64,000 bases of DNA from Colwellia sp. (lineage in GTDB: Bacteria; Pseudomonadota; Gammaproteobacteria; Enterobacterales; Alteromonadaceae), in NCBI GenBank assembly GCA_002733765.1, contig NVWU01000012.1:106180-170179 (forward strand), read 5' to 3'. The notes below the pieces were generated by a model. That model was not told the DNA's origin and ran no database searches. It worked only from the letters and a program-made list of their open reading frames with translations. Each line of letters begins with the position of its first letter. Position 1 is the first letter of the stretch. The translations under genes and the position numbers were made by a program. Below are positions 54,950 through 63,787 of this stretch, piece after piece.

Positions 54950-56145
54950 TCTTGACTACCTGAAGTATTACCTGTGATATTGGCTAATGCTTGTGTTGAT
55001 GCTTTAACTATTTGCCCGCCGACATAACGATGTACGCCTTGAGCAACTATTTTATGTGGCGTTAAAGATAAACCATTTATATATGTTGAATGTTCGTTGG
55101 TATGTAAAATATTTATTGTTGCCGCCTGTAATTGATAACCATTGTTTGAGTTATCCGTAGGAGAGGCAACAAATATTTGCCATTGACCACGAACTCCATC
55201 CGTAATGGCATTAAGAGGTAACCAAAATCCAGGTTTTTTAATTTCTTGCTCAATAGTTACTCTGACAAGTTGTCCGTTATAGCTGTTACTTTTATCTAAT
55301 TGCTTAAGCATTTTTAACCGCAACTGTACTGTTCTATTTATCGTATTGATTTGCTGACCAATGGCAATTAATTTAGCTTGATTAGTTTGATTATTCAGAT
55401 CTTTATCATCTATTTTTATTGTAAATATTTGCCCTAGAACCAAGGTACTGGCCATTTTTCTGGGAATGCCAACATTGATTTCATTATTACTCTTCTCTAT
55501 GAAACGAAAACTTGGCTGGCTAGCGTTGATTACTTCACCATTTGAAATAAATCGCTCGGTAATTACACCGTCAAATGGGGCAATTAAGGCAGACTTTTCT
55601 CTTTGGTATTCTAAGGTAGCAATACGCGCATTTAATCCATTTATTTGCGCTCTCAAAATTTGATTTTCACTATTAAGTTCATCAAGGCGTTGTAAAGAAC
55701 TATAACCATCGTTGATCAAGGTTTTTATTCGGCTCAAATTGGCTTTATTCAATGTTACTTGTGCTTGTGCTTGTACTTTTTTTGACTGTAGCTCAGCGGT
55801 TTTATAGCTGAGTAATTGGGTATCTTGTTGAGCAAGTAATTGCCCTTTTTTTATCACATCACCGCTATCTACTAAAATATGACTTATTCTCCCAGAGTAT
55901 TCAAAACTAAGGTTTGTATGCTGCTTAGCGGTAATTTGACCTAAATAATCTCTTTCGATGGTATAGCTTTTTTCGGGGGTAATGGTGATTAATGAGGCAC
56001 TTTGCTGATAATTATTACTAACTTCCTTTTTTTCTACAGTTTTTGAACAAGCAGCTAATGTGGCAGCGGCGAGAAAAATGATAAGGATTACTTTCACTTT
56101 TGTTAACGGATATTGAAAAGGATTACTTTTGCTGTGTTGTGTCAT
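54946..56145 (-). CDS. RND efflux periplasmic adaptor lipoprotein
   Basis: A 399-residue membrane-fusion protein. The signal peptide ends in the lipobox LAAC (C33), so it is a lipoprotein. A lipoyl-like half (HTNLSFEYSGRISHILVDSGDVIKKGQLLAQQD, quoted as its landmark only in part), an alpha-hairpin at about residues 100-170 and the second lipoyl half (YQREKSALIAPFDGVI) follow, then beta-barrel and membrane-proximal domains. It links the RND permease to an outer-membrane channel, which is not encoded here, so a TolC elsewhere is needed. Confidence 0.93.
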   Translation of the reverse strand: MTQHSKSNPFQYPLTKVKVILIIFLAAATLAACSKTVEKKEVSNNYQQSASLITITPEKSYTIERDYLGQITAKQHTNLSFEYSGRISHILVDSGDVIKKGQLLAQQDTQLLSYKTAELQSKKVQAQAQVTLNKANLSRIKTLINDGYSSLQRLDELNSENQILRAQINGLNARIATLEYQREKSALIAPFDGVITERFISNGEVINASQPSFRFIEKSNNEINVGIPRKMASTLVLGQIFTIKIDDKDLNNQTNQAKLIAIGQQINTINRTVQLRLKMLKQLDKSNSYNGQLVRVTIEQEIKKPGFWLPLNAITDGVRGQWQIFVASPTDNSNNGYQLQAATINILHTNEHSTYINGLSLTPHKIVAQGVHRYVGGQIVKASTQALANITGNTSGSQE

Positions 56146-56207
56146 TTATCGGTACCTAAAAAATAAAAATGCTTAACAAGTATTAACAAACTGATATGAA
56201 ATAAGAC

Positions 56208-56223
56208 TAGACTGTACAGTCTA
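56208..56223. promoter_or_regulatory. TetR operator 1 in the efflux/TetR intergenic region
   Basis: A perfect 16-base palindrome TAGACTGTACAGTCTA, about 60 bp upstream of the adaptor start and 95 bp upstream of the TetR gene. Confidence 0.75.
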
Positions 56224-56246
56224 ATTTTGATTAGTTTAATAATAAC

Positions 56247-56265
56247 AAACTAGACTGTCTAGTTT
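56247..56265. promoter_or_regulatory. TetR operator 2 in the efflux/TetR intergenic region
   Basis: An odd-length perfect palindrome AAACTAGACTGTCTAGTTT. It shares TAGACTGT with operator 1; the centres are about 40 bp apart, suited to two dimers covering both divergent promoters. Confidence 0.75.
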
Positions 56266-56317
56266 ATTTTGTTAAAATAGAAAAATAAGAAGATGAAAGT
56301 TGAAATAGTGAGATACA

Positions 56318-56935
56318 ATGGTTAATAAACGTAGTAAAAATGAAGTAAAAAGACAACAAATACTAAATGCTGCGATTAATTTGTTTACCGAACAAGGGTA
56401 TGCAGCTACAAGTATGGATCTTATTGCTAAAAATGCAGATGTTTCGAAACAAACTGTTTATAGTCATTTTGGCAGTAAAGATGAATTATTTTCAGCATCT
56501 GTTGAATGTAAATGTGAATCACTCCAAATACTAGATTTATCACTCAATGATTTATCTGAACCCCACGCTATTTTATTAAAGTTAGCTCAAAACTTTACCG
56601 AATTTATTACATCGAAAGAATCATGCGCAGTCCATAAAATATGTGTATTTGAGTCAACAACCTATCCGCAAGTATCTGAGATATTTTATAAGGCAGGGCC
56701 GCTTAGAGTGACTAATGAGGTAACGCTCTTAATGGCTAAGTTACATCAGCAGAAAATACTTACTATTGAAAATCCTAGGCATGCTGCTTTGCAGTTTCTC
56801 AATATGATGAAAGGGGAGTTGTGGATGCAAATAGAATTTAATATTAAAGAGCGCATTTCCCCTGAAGAAGTAGCAGAGTATTTACGCGATAGTGTGGCTT
56901 TTTTTATTCGAGGTTATCGTATTAGTAATAAGTAA
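56318..56935 (+). CDS. TetR-family repressor of the RND efflux operon
   Basis: A 205-residue TetR regulator. The helix-turn-helix is at residues about 27-55 (ATSMDLIAKNADVSKQTVYSHFGSKDELF, partly quoted), followed by a TetR_C AefR-like ligand domain (LLKLAQNFTEF, VCVFESTTYPQVSEIFY-like stretch). It is divergent from the adaptor-permease pair and two strong palindromes lie between, so it most likely represses both itself and the pump. Confidence 0.92.
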   Translation: MVNKRSKNEVKRQQILNAAINLFTEQGYAATSMDLIAKNADVSKQTVYSHFGSKDELFSASVECKCESLQILDLSLNDLSEPHAILLKLAQNFTEFITSKESCAVHKICVFESTTYPQVSEIFYKAGPLRVTNEVTLLMAKLHQQKILTIENPRHAALQFLNMMKGELWMQIEFNIKERISPEEVAEYLRDSVAFFIRGYRISNK

Positions 56936-57072
56936 CGAAATAGATGCTTTGGTATTAAATGGTTACCTCATAAGTAATTGAATAATAAAGTAAATATAAA
57001 AATAATAGTAATATTATAAAATACAGTATTGACTCTCTATTATAGAAAACAGGTTAATAGTAGTTAAAAATC

Positions 57073-57100
57073 TTGTGTCTTTGTTAAAACCATGTATAAT
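57073..57100 (+). promoter_or_regulatory. sigma-70 promoter of deaD
   Basis: TTGTGT (57073-57078), 16-bp spacer and TATAAT (57095-57100), followed by GC-rich GCGCGCC, which resembles a stringent-type discriminator. It would start transcription near 57107. Confidence 0.65.
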
Positions 57101-57496
57101 GCGCGCCTCGATGAAGGGATGTTGTTTTTTTCGACAAAAACAACAATTGCACTAAAATTTTGAAGGATGTGCAGTATTTATTGGTTTCATTATTTAGAAT
57201 GAACAATAAATAAATCGAAAATGAGTGGGGGTTATACCGCCCAATAGACTTGCCCAGCTGAACATTTCGTTTCCAGCAGAAATATAGTGTGACAATACAC
57301 TATGCACTTTAAGTCTTCCTGGTGGTTTCCTCGTATTATGTACGCAGGTTAAGACTTAGCAATTAAAAATTATTTATCAGTACACTTTCCACGACCGATC
57401 TTTTTGTGATCAATATGTCGTTTGAAGGTGACTTATTCTTTTGTGATTTTTTTGTGTTATTCGTTAATGCCTGCCTTGAGAAGATGAAATTTAACA
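57101..57496 (+). other. long structured 5' leader of deaD
   Basis: About 390 nt from the likely start site to the deaD ATG without an open frame of note. It contains a 10-bp hairpin almost at the 5' end (57120-57129 with 57136-57145), a 7-bp hairpin ATAGTGT/ACACTAT near 57280-57305 and AAGTCTT/AAGACTT arms near 57310-57360. Long leaders are known for cold-shock genes, including E. coli csdA (deaD). The remaining 56936-57060 stretch is AT-rich with no feature seen. Confidence 0.55.
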
Positions 57497-59332
57497 ATGA
57501 CTGAACAAAAAAATACAGATCAAAACAAAACTGAACAAAAAAATGACGCTATTGGTTTTGATACTCTAGGCTTACCTGAAAATTTATTATCGGCTATTAC
57601 CTCAATTGGTTTTGATGCTGCTACCGATATTCAAGCAAAAACTATCCCGCTATTATTATCTGGTAAAGATGTTTTAGGTGAAGCACAAACAGGCACAGGT
57701 AAAACTGCAGCTTTCGGTTTACCCGCTTTAGCAAAAATAGACACATCCGTTAGAAAACCACAATTAATGGTATTGGCTCCAACGCGCGAATTAGCGATGC
57801 AAGTTGCTGAAGCAATTGAGTCTTTCGGTAAAAACATGAAAGGTTTACGTGTTGCTACTTTATATGGTGGTCAATCTTATGGTCCACAATTTCAACAATT
57901 AGAACGTGGCGCACAAGTTGTTGTTGGAACACCAGGTCGATTAATGGATCACTTACGTCGTAAGAGCCTTAAATTAGGTGACCTGAGAGTATGTGTACTT
58001 GATGAAGCCGATGAAATGTTAAACATGGGCTTTTTAGAAGATATTCAATGGATTTTGGATCACTTACCAAAAACAACGCAAATGTGTTTGTTCTCTGCAA
58101 CTATGCCTGTCGCTATTCGCAAAATTGCTAACCGTTTCTTAAAAGATCCTGAACATGTTAAAATTGCCGCTGTTAAAAAAGCAAAAGCCAATATTACTCA
58201 ATACGCATGGAAAGTAGGTGGCATTACTAAAATGACCGCACTAGAGCGTATTGCTGAAATTGTAGATTATGATGCGATGATCATTTTTGTACGTACACGT
58301 AATGATACTGTTGATGTTGCTGAAAAATTAGAGCGTGCTGGATACCCTGCATTGGCGCTTAATGGTGATATGAACCAAGCACAACGTGAGCGTAGTATTG
58401 AACAAATGAAATCAGGAAAATCGTCTATTTTAGTGGCAACTGATGTGGTTGCTCGTGGTTTAGATATCCCTCGTATTTCATTGGTTATCAACTATGACTT
58501 ACCTGGTGATAATGAAGCGTATGTTCACCGTATTGGCCGTACAGGCCGTGCAGGCCGTGAAGGCATGTCAATTGCTTTTGTTCGCCCGCGTGAAATGTAT
58601 TCAATACGTCATTATGAGCGTTTAACGTCTGGCACAGTGAATATGTATGAATTACCTAATATTCAAGAACTAGGTAAAAAACGTATTGAACGTGCTCGTA
58701 ATGAAATAGCCTCAATTGTTGAAGCAAAAGATTTAGCTAGTATGCGCACCATTATTGAAACAATGGCTGAAGAATCTGAATTATCAATGGTCGACTTGGC
58801 TGCAGCGTTGTTGTATCAAAAACAACTAAAACAACCATTAGAACCAAAAGAAGATCCTAAGCCACGTCGTGATACACGTGAACGTAATAGTAACGGTCGT
58901 GATCGTAATGATCGTGGTAGAGATTCTCGTCGTGACTCTCGTACTGATAGCCGTGCAGATAACCGAGGCGGTAGAAATTCGCAGCGTGGTTCACGTGATG
59001 ACAGACCACGTCAAGCTAAAGTAAATCGTAATGATGTTGATTGGCAGACGTACCGTTTAGAAGTTGGTAAAGAGCATGGTGCACGTCCTGGTGATATTGT
59101 TGGCGCTATTGCCAATGAAATATCGCTTGATAGTAGCTATATTGGTGCGATTAACTTGCATGAGAAGCACAGCTTTGTGCAGTTACCAAAAGGTATTCCT
59201 GCGGACTTGTTTAAACAGTTAAAAGGTGTGCGTGTTCGTCGTCAACCACTTGCTATTAGTACATCAGATGAACAAATAGTTAGAGAATCTGCTCCGCGTC
59301 GTCGTAGTGAACGTCCACAGCGTAGTAACTAA
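57497..59332 (+). CDS. deaD: DEAD-box RNA helicase DeaD (CsdA)
   Basis: A 611-residue helicase: Q motif (FDAATDIQ), AQTGTGKTA, PTRELA, TPGRLMD, DEADEMLNMGF, SAT, ARGLDI and HRIGRTGRAGR, then the DeaD dimerisation region, an Arg/Asp/Ser-rich linker (residues about 440-510) and a C-terminal DbpA-type RNA-binding domain (RLEVGKEHGARPGDIVGAIANE, quoted as a landmark only in part). It acts in ribosome assembly and mRNA unfolding in the cold. The long leader and the strong promoter suggest post-transcriptional, temperature-linked control. Confidence 0.96.
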   Translation: MTEQKNTDQNKTEQKNDAIGFDTLGLPENLLSAITSIGFDAATDIQAKTIPLLLSGKDVLGEAQTGTGKTAAFGLPALAKIDTSVRKPQLMVLAPTRELAMQVAEAIESFGKNMKGLRVATLYGGQSYGPQFQQLERGAQVVVGTPGRLMDHLRRKSLKLGDLRVCVLDEADEMLNMGFLEDIQWILDHLPKTTQMCLFSATMPVAIRKIANRFLKDPEHVKIAAVKKAKANITQYAWKVGGITKMTALERIAEIVDYDAMIIFVRTRNDTVDVAEKLERAGYPALALNGDMNQAQRERSIEQMKSGKSSILVATDVVARGLDIPRISLVINYDLPGDNEAYVHRIGRTGRAGREGMSIAFVRPREMYSIRHYERLTSGTVNMYELPNIQELGKKRIERARNEIASIVEAKDLASMRTIIETMAEESELSMVDLAAALLYQKQLKQPLEPKEDPKPRRDTRERNSNGRDRNDRGRDSRRDSRTDSRADNRGGRNSQRGSRDDRPRQAKVNRNDVDWQTYRLEVGKEHGARPGDIVGAIANEISLDSSYIGAINLHEKHSFVQLPKGIPADLFKQLKGVRVRRQPLAISTSDEQIVRESAPRRRSERPQRSN

Positions 59333-59355
59333 CTTAAAATTATTAGATATAATAT

Positions 59356-59384
59356 AAAGGCGCTTTTAAGCGCCTTTTCTTTTG
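59356..59384 (+). terminator. rho-independent terminator of deaD
   Basis: Stem AAAGGCGCTT / AAGCGCCTTT (59356-59365, 59368-59377) and T-rich tail, 24 bp after the stop. Confidence 0.88.
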
Positions 59385-59520
59385 GCTAAAAATCAATTTG
59401 ATGAATTGTTTTTATTGGCTTTTATATTAACATTTAAGTAATCACAGTAAATAAGTGCGAACAAAATACCATCAAATAAATATTATTAATGCTAAATTAG
59501 CGTCGAAGGAGCAAAGCCAA

Positions 59521-60135
59521 CTATTTTTTGTCCTGATTAATTTTCTTATAGCGGTGTTTAGCTAACTTATAGGCTAAATTTATTTGTACAGATGCCCACT
59601 CACTATCCAAGATTGAAAACACAACCGTATCCCTATAGACACCATTTATCTTTTGATGATTGCGAAGGACACCATCTTGTTTAGCACCTAAACGAGCAAT
59701 TGCTTCTCGTGATTCTTGATTATGCCAATGAGTCCGAAACTCAACGGCTATAGCATTTAGTGTTTCAAAAGCATGGCTTAATAGTAATTTTTTACACTCT
59801 GTATTTATAGATGAGCGTTGATAGCTTTTTGAATACCAAGTGTAACCAATTTCTAGTCTTTTATTGACCAAGTCAGCATTACAGAAACGTGTGGAGCCAA
59901 TGATTTTGTTAGTTTTTTTATCTAAAACAGCAAATGGTAATGCTGTTCCTTTATCTTTTTCTATCAAAGCATGTGCAATGTAATCATCAATTGTTTTTTG
60001 ATTTGGTACTGATGTAAACCAGAGCTCCCACAATTTTCCATCGGACGATGCTATAACTAACTCTTCTGAATACTCTTTTTTGAGTGGAATAAGCTTTATT
60101 GACTCAGATTCCAGTTCTACTTCTTCAAACAACAT
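59521..60135 (-). CDS. GNAT-family N-acetyltransferase (RimJ/RimL type)
   Basis: A 204-residue acetyltransferase. It shows the RimL-like order: IKLIPLKKEYSEEL at the N-terminus, IGSTRFCNAD strand, LEIGYTWYSKSYQRSSINTE with the acetyl-CoA-binding loop, and NQESREAIARLGAKQDGVLRNH (short landmark). Substrate unknown. It starts the accessory stretch at the right end of the window, next to a frameshifted lipoprotein. Confidence 0.88.
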   Translation of the reverse strand: MLFEEVELESESIKLIPLKKEYSEELVIASSDGKLWELWFTSVPNQKTIDDYIAHALIEKDKGTALPFAVLDKKTNKIIGSTRFCNADLVNKRLEIGYTWYSKSYQRSSINTECKKLLLSHAFETLNAIAVEFRTHWHNQESREAIARLGAKQDGVLRNHQKINGVYRDTVVFSILDSEWASVQINLAYKLAKHRYKKINQDKK

Positions 60136-60156
60136 TTGTACATCCTTGTTAGGTTT

Positions 60157-60593
60157 TTAGTTTATAATTTGAGTGAAATTATTATCAAGAGATATAGAAG
60201 AATGCCTTGTTTCATGCGTTTCGCCAAGATTTGAACCAGTCTTTTGACCAAAATATAATTTTTCACTATCAATATAAATTAAAGTGTAATTAGGAGGGAG
60301 ATCCCGATTATCTGAATTATAAATAAAAGTTTCATTTAGACCATTAGCTTCAATACTTTCTTCACTTATTTCTTTACCTGTAATTTCAAATTTTGAGATA
60401 TCCAGAGTATCAAACATCATTGAATCACACTCTGTATTAGTTGGGTGAAAAAACTCTGTTCGATAAGTGGATTTCAACGAAGAATCTATGCTTAGCTTAA
60501 TCTTGACGTTTCAGTAGCAGTATCTCCGTCAGAGCCACCACAAGAAAACAAAAATATTGATGAAAGAGCAATGGTAATAGTTACATTTTTCAT
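60157..60593 (-). pseudogene. small lipoprotein gene, frameshifted
   Basis: A minus-strand ATG at 60593 opens a clear lipoprotein signal, MKNVTITIALSSIFLFSCGG, but this frame stops at 60492-60494 after 33 codons. The other frame, open from about 60510 to 60157, reads VKIKLSIDSSLKSTYRTEFF and continues for over 100 residues. A one-base deletion near 60505-60510 explains the break; repaired, the gene would encode 145 residues. The 106-residue piece alone has no ATG start. The mature protein resembles no family I know. Either true decay or a sequence error. Confidence 0.75.
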
Positions 60594-60654
60594 TTGTACT
60601 AGATACTCCGATAAAAACATTGGTGTTACCCATATCAAGTCCCGCTTTAAATTT

Positions 60655-61203
60655 TTATAGTGTTTCTAGGCTTGAAAGTCCCCAGAATGAATTACTTTTA
60701 CAACTCAAAGCCCAACCTTTTCGGATTAATACTTTACGGATATGTAAATTCATATAACCATGTCCGAAAAGTACAATTTTATCTTTTTCTTTAGCTAATT
60801 CAACTAATTTTTCAGCAGCAATTTCAGCGCGATATTTAGCTGAACGATAAGACTCAAATGATCCGCTTAAACCTAACATCCAAAGTACACGGCAAAGGTA
60901 AACCCATGTCATAGGCTTAAACCGAAACGGCAATTTATACCTTGGTATATCCATTTCTTTGTACAAAGGTGAAATCTGGTCTGGCTTTCGCCCAGTATAT
61001 ATTTCGGCTGAGTGAATAGCTCGATTAAAGTGACTAGAGATAAGATAATATAACTTTAAATCAGTATTTATAACTTCAGGTCTACTATTTTCGGCAACAT
61101 TAGAAAAATTATACCGACGGATCCATTTTGCATAGTCTGAAGCATTTAAAGCTGGACTGTCTGCCGAAGCTGGCTTTCCATGCCGAATTAAGATAATTTC
61201 CAT
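60655..61203 (-). CDS. histidine phosphatase family protein
   Basis: A 182-residue member of the phosphoglycerate-mutase-like histidine phosphatases. The phospho-accepting His is in LIRHGKP at residues 5-11, the supporting Arg in SSHFNRAIHSAE, and the second His in LFGHGYMN near residue 147. The middle part (FKPMTWVYLCRVLWMLG) is more hydrophobic than usual. The substrate is unknown. It precedes the lipoprotein relic on the same strand. Confidence 0.85.
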   Translation of the reverse strand: MEIILIRHGKPASADSPALNASDYAKWIRRYNFSNVAENSRPEVINTDLKLYYLISSHFNRAIHSAEIYTGRKPDQISPLYKEMDIPRYKLPFRFKPMTWVYLCRVLWMLGLSGSFESYRSAKYRAEIAAEKLVELAKEKDKIVLFGHGYMNLHIRKVLIRKGWALSCKSNSFWGLSSLETL

Positions 61204-61354
61204 TAGAAACCCAGCGAGCCTGTAGAATTACTCGTTTTTAAATTATTTTTAATCAAAATACTCTAACTGGATTGTTTTCCTTTAACAATCAAAAACATTT
61301 ACGTTTTTGGTGATTTTAATTTTTACATCGTTGATCGGAGTGATGGCTGACTTT

Positions 61355-62938
61355 TTACTTGTTTTTGTCTTTGAGGCGCTTTTCGAGGGGAAATACGAGG
61401 TTTTCCCCCTGATGTAGGCTCTTTCTTAACTTTTCTATGTTATGAACAAGGCAATAAATTTGCCATTGGCTATTCACTTTTTCTTGTACTCGTAAGGTGA
61501 ATTTATTCATTCCTTTGTTCACGGTAATATTACCAAAAACAGGCTTTATAGCACCCAACCGTTTACTGTATTGTCGTCGTCCTACAGGACAATCTATTTT
61601 TACTTTCATTTTATCGCTGTCGCTTACTACCAGAGTAAACTCATCTGGAAATTGCACTTGTCGTCCTGTTTCTTTGGGTGGATTTCGCATGCATTGTTTT
61701 TGCAAAGGGCAAACTCTACAGTGTTTTAAAAAACCAGAGAATCGTGTGGTAAGCTTTACCTTTAGTTATCATTTGCCGACTCTGTAACCACATACTTTTA
61801 CCTGCGGGACAACGAACAGGCCATAGCCTCTTTATCAAAGTAAAAATCATCTCGACTAAACTGTTTCGGTTTACCTTTACTGCGTTTTAATCGTCGTTTT
61901 TCTTTTTCTGTCTGATATGTCTCGCTCATTTAAAATAAGGGGTTTCTGCTTCTAAAAGCATTATCTGCCATGTAACTATCTAGCCCTGTTGATGCCATGA
62001 ATTTAAGGTTAACTTCACTATGAAAACCACTGTCGGTAGTAAACTTGGCTATTGAAAATGTTTCTGGTGTACCTAAATTGGTTAATTGTTTTTTTGAGTT
62101 GGTCAATGGAAGGTTTTAAGGTCTGTTGTTCAGCAACACTACCCCATGCTTGGGCTTGAAGAATAATTTTATGCTTGTCATCATTAATGGCAATACCATT
62201 GTAACCTTGAATAGTGCCTTTACTGGTGGTCATTTTTGCACTGTCTTGGTCTGTGATGTTACTTTTTACGGGCTTGCCTCTGCTGCCTATTTTTTTCGTT
62301 GGTAGCAAGGAAGTTTCCAATTTTTTCGGCGCTATTATCGAGCTTTTCTTTTTGCTTTAAGTCGTGATTGATTTCATCGTCACCCAGACCATCTTGCGCT
62401 TGATGTCTGGCTAATATGCGTTGGCTAGTTTTACGTAACTTAACTTATTTACGCTTAAGTTATTCAAAAGTACCACTCCATTATTTACTCGCATTAGACT
62501 TTATTTTACAGCCATCAATGGCGAACATGTTTCGTCTAATTAATCCCTCACGATCACATATCAATAAGACTTGAGTGAACAGCGGTTCAATCTGGTCTTT
62601 CATTTTAGCAACGAAGCCAGCAATACTGGTGTAGTGAGGCTGAGTATCGCCCGATAAACTCATAAAAGTAATATTGGTTTCACAAACGTTTACTATTTTA
62701 CGGCTTGAAATAATGCCACAAGAATAAGCAAATAAAATGTTTTTAACATCACCGATGGAGAGTAAGCTGCCGCGCCAGTTTTATCATTATGATACCAACT
62801 GTCGAAGCCTGATAAATCAAGATGATTATCGACAATATGCGCAAGCGCATATTCAAACGTTTCAGGTATTATCTGTTTTGAAAAATCAATGGGAATGAAC
62901 TTACTTTGGTAGGATAAATCAGGTTTGTAGTTCGCCAT
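61355..62938 (-). mobile_element. decayed IS1182-family transposase
   Basis: Successive minus-strand pieces in different frames spell one IS1182-type transposase: N-terminal MANYKPDLSYQSKFIPIDF and AYSPSVMLKTFYLLIL (to 62693), then LSGDTQPHYTSIAGFVAKM and RNMFAIDGCKIKSNASK (62481-62663), then the DDE-domain part GYNGIAINDDKHKIILQAQA (62018-62320), and last the C-terminal PVGRRQYSKRLGAIKP and FTLRVQEKVNSQWQIYCLVHNIEKL end (61355-61705). At least three frameshifts and internal stops separate them, so it is dead. I could not identify matching terminal inverted repeats, so the element's true ends are not fixed. Confidence 0.85.
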
Positions 62939-63023
62939 AACGTTTTAGGATGGGTGAATAATGCCTATGAGATCACAAACGGGATCACGGTACAAGGTTG
63001 AAAAACAAACAATTCAAAAAAAC

Positions 63024-63049
63024 AAAAGGAACATGAAAATGTTCCTTTT
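63024..63049 (-). terminator. hairpin with GAAA loop, terminator-like on the minus strand
   Basis: An 11-bp perfect stem (63024-63034 with 63039-63049) and a 4-nt loop; on the minus strand TTTTGTTTTTTTG follows. It would stop transcription running left from the toxin-antitoxin side towards the transposase relic. Confidence 0.65.
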
Positions 63050-63064
63050 GGGAGAAATTCTACA

Positions 63065-63149
63065 GCCTCAACGTCGCAATAAGCGGCTAAAATGTTGAGG
63101 CACAAAAACAACAAACTGTTTTTTGTCCGTTTAATTGCCTTGTTATATT
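63065..63149 (+). repeat. attC-like recombination site remnant before the toxin-antitoxin genes
   Basis: GCCTCAAC (63065-63072) and GTTGAGGC (63094-63101) form perfect 8-bp arms, an imperfect dyad CAAAAAC/GTTTTTTG follows (63102-63126), and the stretch ends in TTGCCTTGTTATAT (63136-63149). Nested dyads ending in GTT-A/T-rich sequence resemble integron attC sites, though the core bases deviate from the RYYYAAC/GTTRRRY consensus. No integrase gene is in the window. Confidence 0.4.
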
Positions 63150-63161
63150 TTTAAAGCTACA

Positions 63162-63182
63162 ATGTACGACATTACCGTACAT
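63162..63182. promoter_or_regulatory. operator of the yefM-yoeB pair
   Basis: ATGTACG (63162-63168) and CGTACAT (63176-63182) are inverted with a 7-bp spacer, 17 bp before the antitoxin ATG. YefM-type antitoxins bind TGTACA-centred palindromes in their own promoter, so this is the likely autoregulatory site. Confidence 0.7.
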
Positions 63183-63198
63183 AAATAGTGAGCTAATT

Positions 63199-63471
63199 AT
63201 GAATAGCATAAGCGTAAACCAGTTTAGAGACAACTTAAAAACATATGTTGAACAAACTGTTAATGAGCATGAACCGATTAAAGTAACCCGACGTGCAGGT
63301 GAAGACTTTATTGTAATGAGTGCTGATGATTGGGAAAGAGAGCAAGAGACATTACACGTATTGCAAAGTAGTAATTTGATGAAGCAAATTGCAGAGTCAA
63401 TGAGCACTCATGAAAGTAATAAAGGCTATAAACCAACAAAAGAGCAATTAGATGAGATCACTAGTCTTTGA
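63199..63471 (+). CDS. yefM: antitoxin YefM (Phd/YefM family)
   Basis: A 90-residue antitoxin. The N-terminal DNA-binding and dimer part reads SISVNQFRDNLKTYVEQ, then HEPIKVTRRAGEDFIVMSADDWE, typical of YefM; the flexible C-terminal part from about residue 55 wraps the toxin. It overlaps the toxin gene by 20 bp, which ensures coupled translation. It should repress its own promoter with YoeB as corepressor. Confidence 0.95.
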   Translation: MNSISVNQFRDNLKTYVEQTVNEHEPIKVTRRAGEDFIVMSADDWEREQETLHVLQSSNLMKQIAESMSTHESNKGYKPTKEQLDEITSL

Positions 63472-63721
63472 AGGTAAAGCTTGGATTGTTTATGAGCAAC
63501 TGAGAGAAAAAGATAAAAAGCTTCACAAGGCGCTATGCAAAATATTAAAAGAAATGCTGCGCTCAGATCCTGCTAGCGGACTTGGAAAGCCTGAACCACT
63601 TAAACATAATTTATCTGGGTTGTGGTCAAAGCGAATATCTCAAAAAGATAGGCTCATTTATAAGTTTGATGGTAGCTCTGTATACATTTTTGCGATTGGC
63701 GGGCATTACGACCAACATTAG
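63452..63721 (+). CDS. yoeB: toxin YoeB (Txe family mRNA interferase)
   Basis: An 89-residue RelE-fold toxin that cuts mRNA at the ribosomal A site. LRSDPASGLGKPEPLKHNLSG, the SKRISQKDRLIYK segment with catalytic Arg, and the C-terminal GGHYDQH with the final His/Tyr set of YoeB are intact, so it looks active. It is flanked by attC-like sequences, in keeping with a mobile cassette. Confidence 0.95.
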   Translation: MRSLVFEGKAWIVYEQLREKDKKLHKALCKILKEMLRSDPASGLGKPEPLKHNLSGLWSKRISQKDRLIYKFDGSSVYIFAIGGHYDQH

Positions 63722-63722
63722 A

Positions 63723-63765
63723 AAAATATAACGCCTTGCTATAATCGCGAAGCGATGGCCAACTA
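63723..63765 (+). repeat. attC-like half-site after the toxin gene
   Basis: AAAAATATAAC (63723-63733) is the inverse of GTTATATTTTT at 63143-63153 before the antitoxin; it is followed by GCCTTGC and a small dyad ATCGC/GCGAT. This fits the start of a second attC whose far end is not visible. Confidence 0.4.
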
Positions 63766-63787
63766 TTATTTTTCCGTTTGAGCAACT

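Noticed and set aside
61497..61787. 96-residue plus-strand frame in the transposase relic
   Set aside because: Reverse reading of the IS1182 C-terminal domain.
63087..63407. 106-residue antisense frame across the yefM promoter
   Set aside because: It covers the antitoxin and its operator in reverse; yefM-yoeB on the plus strand is clear.
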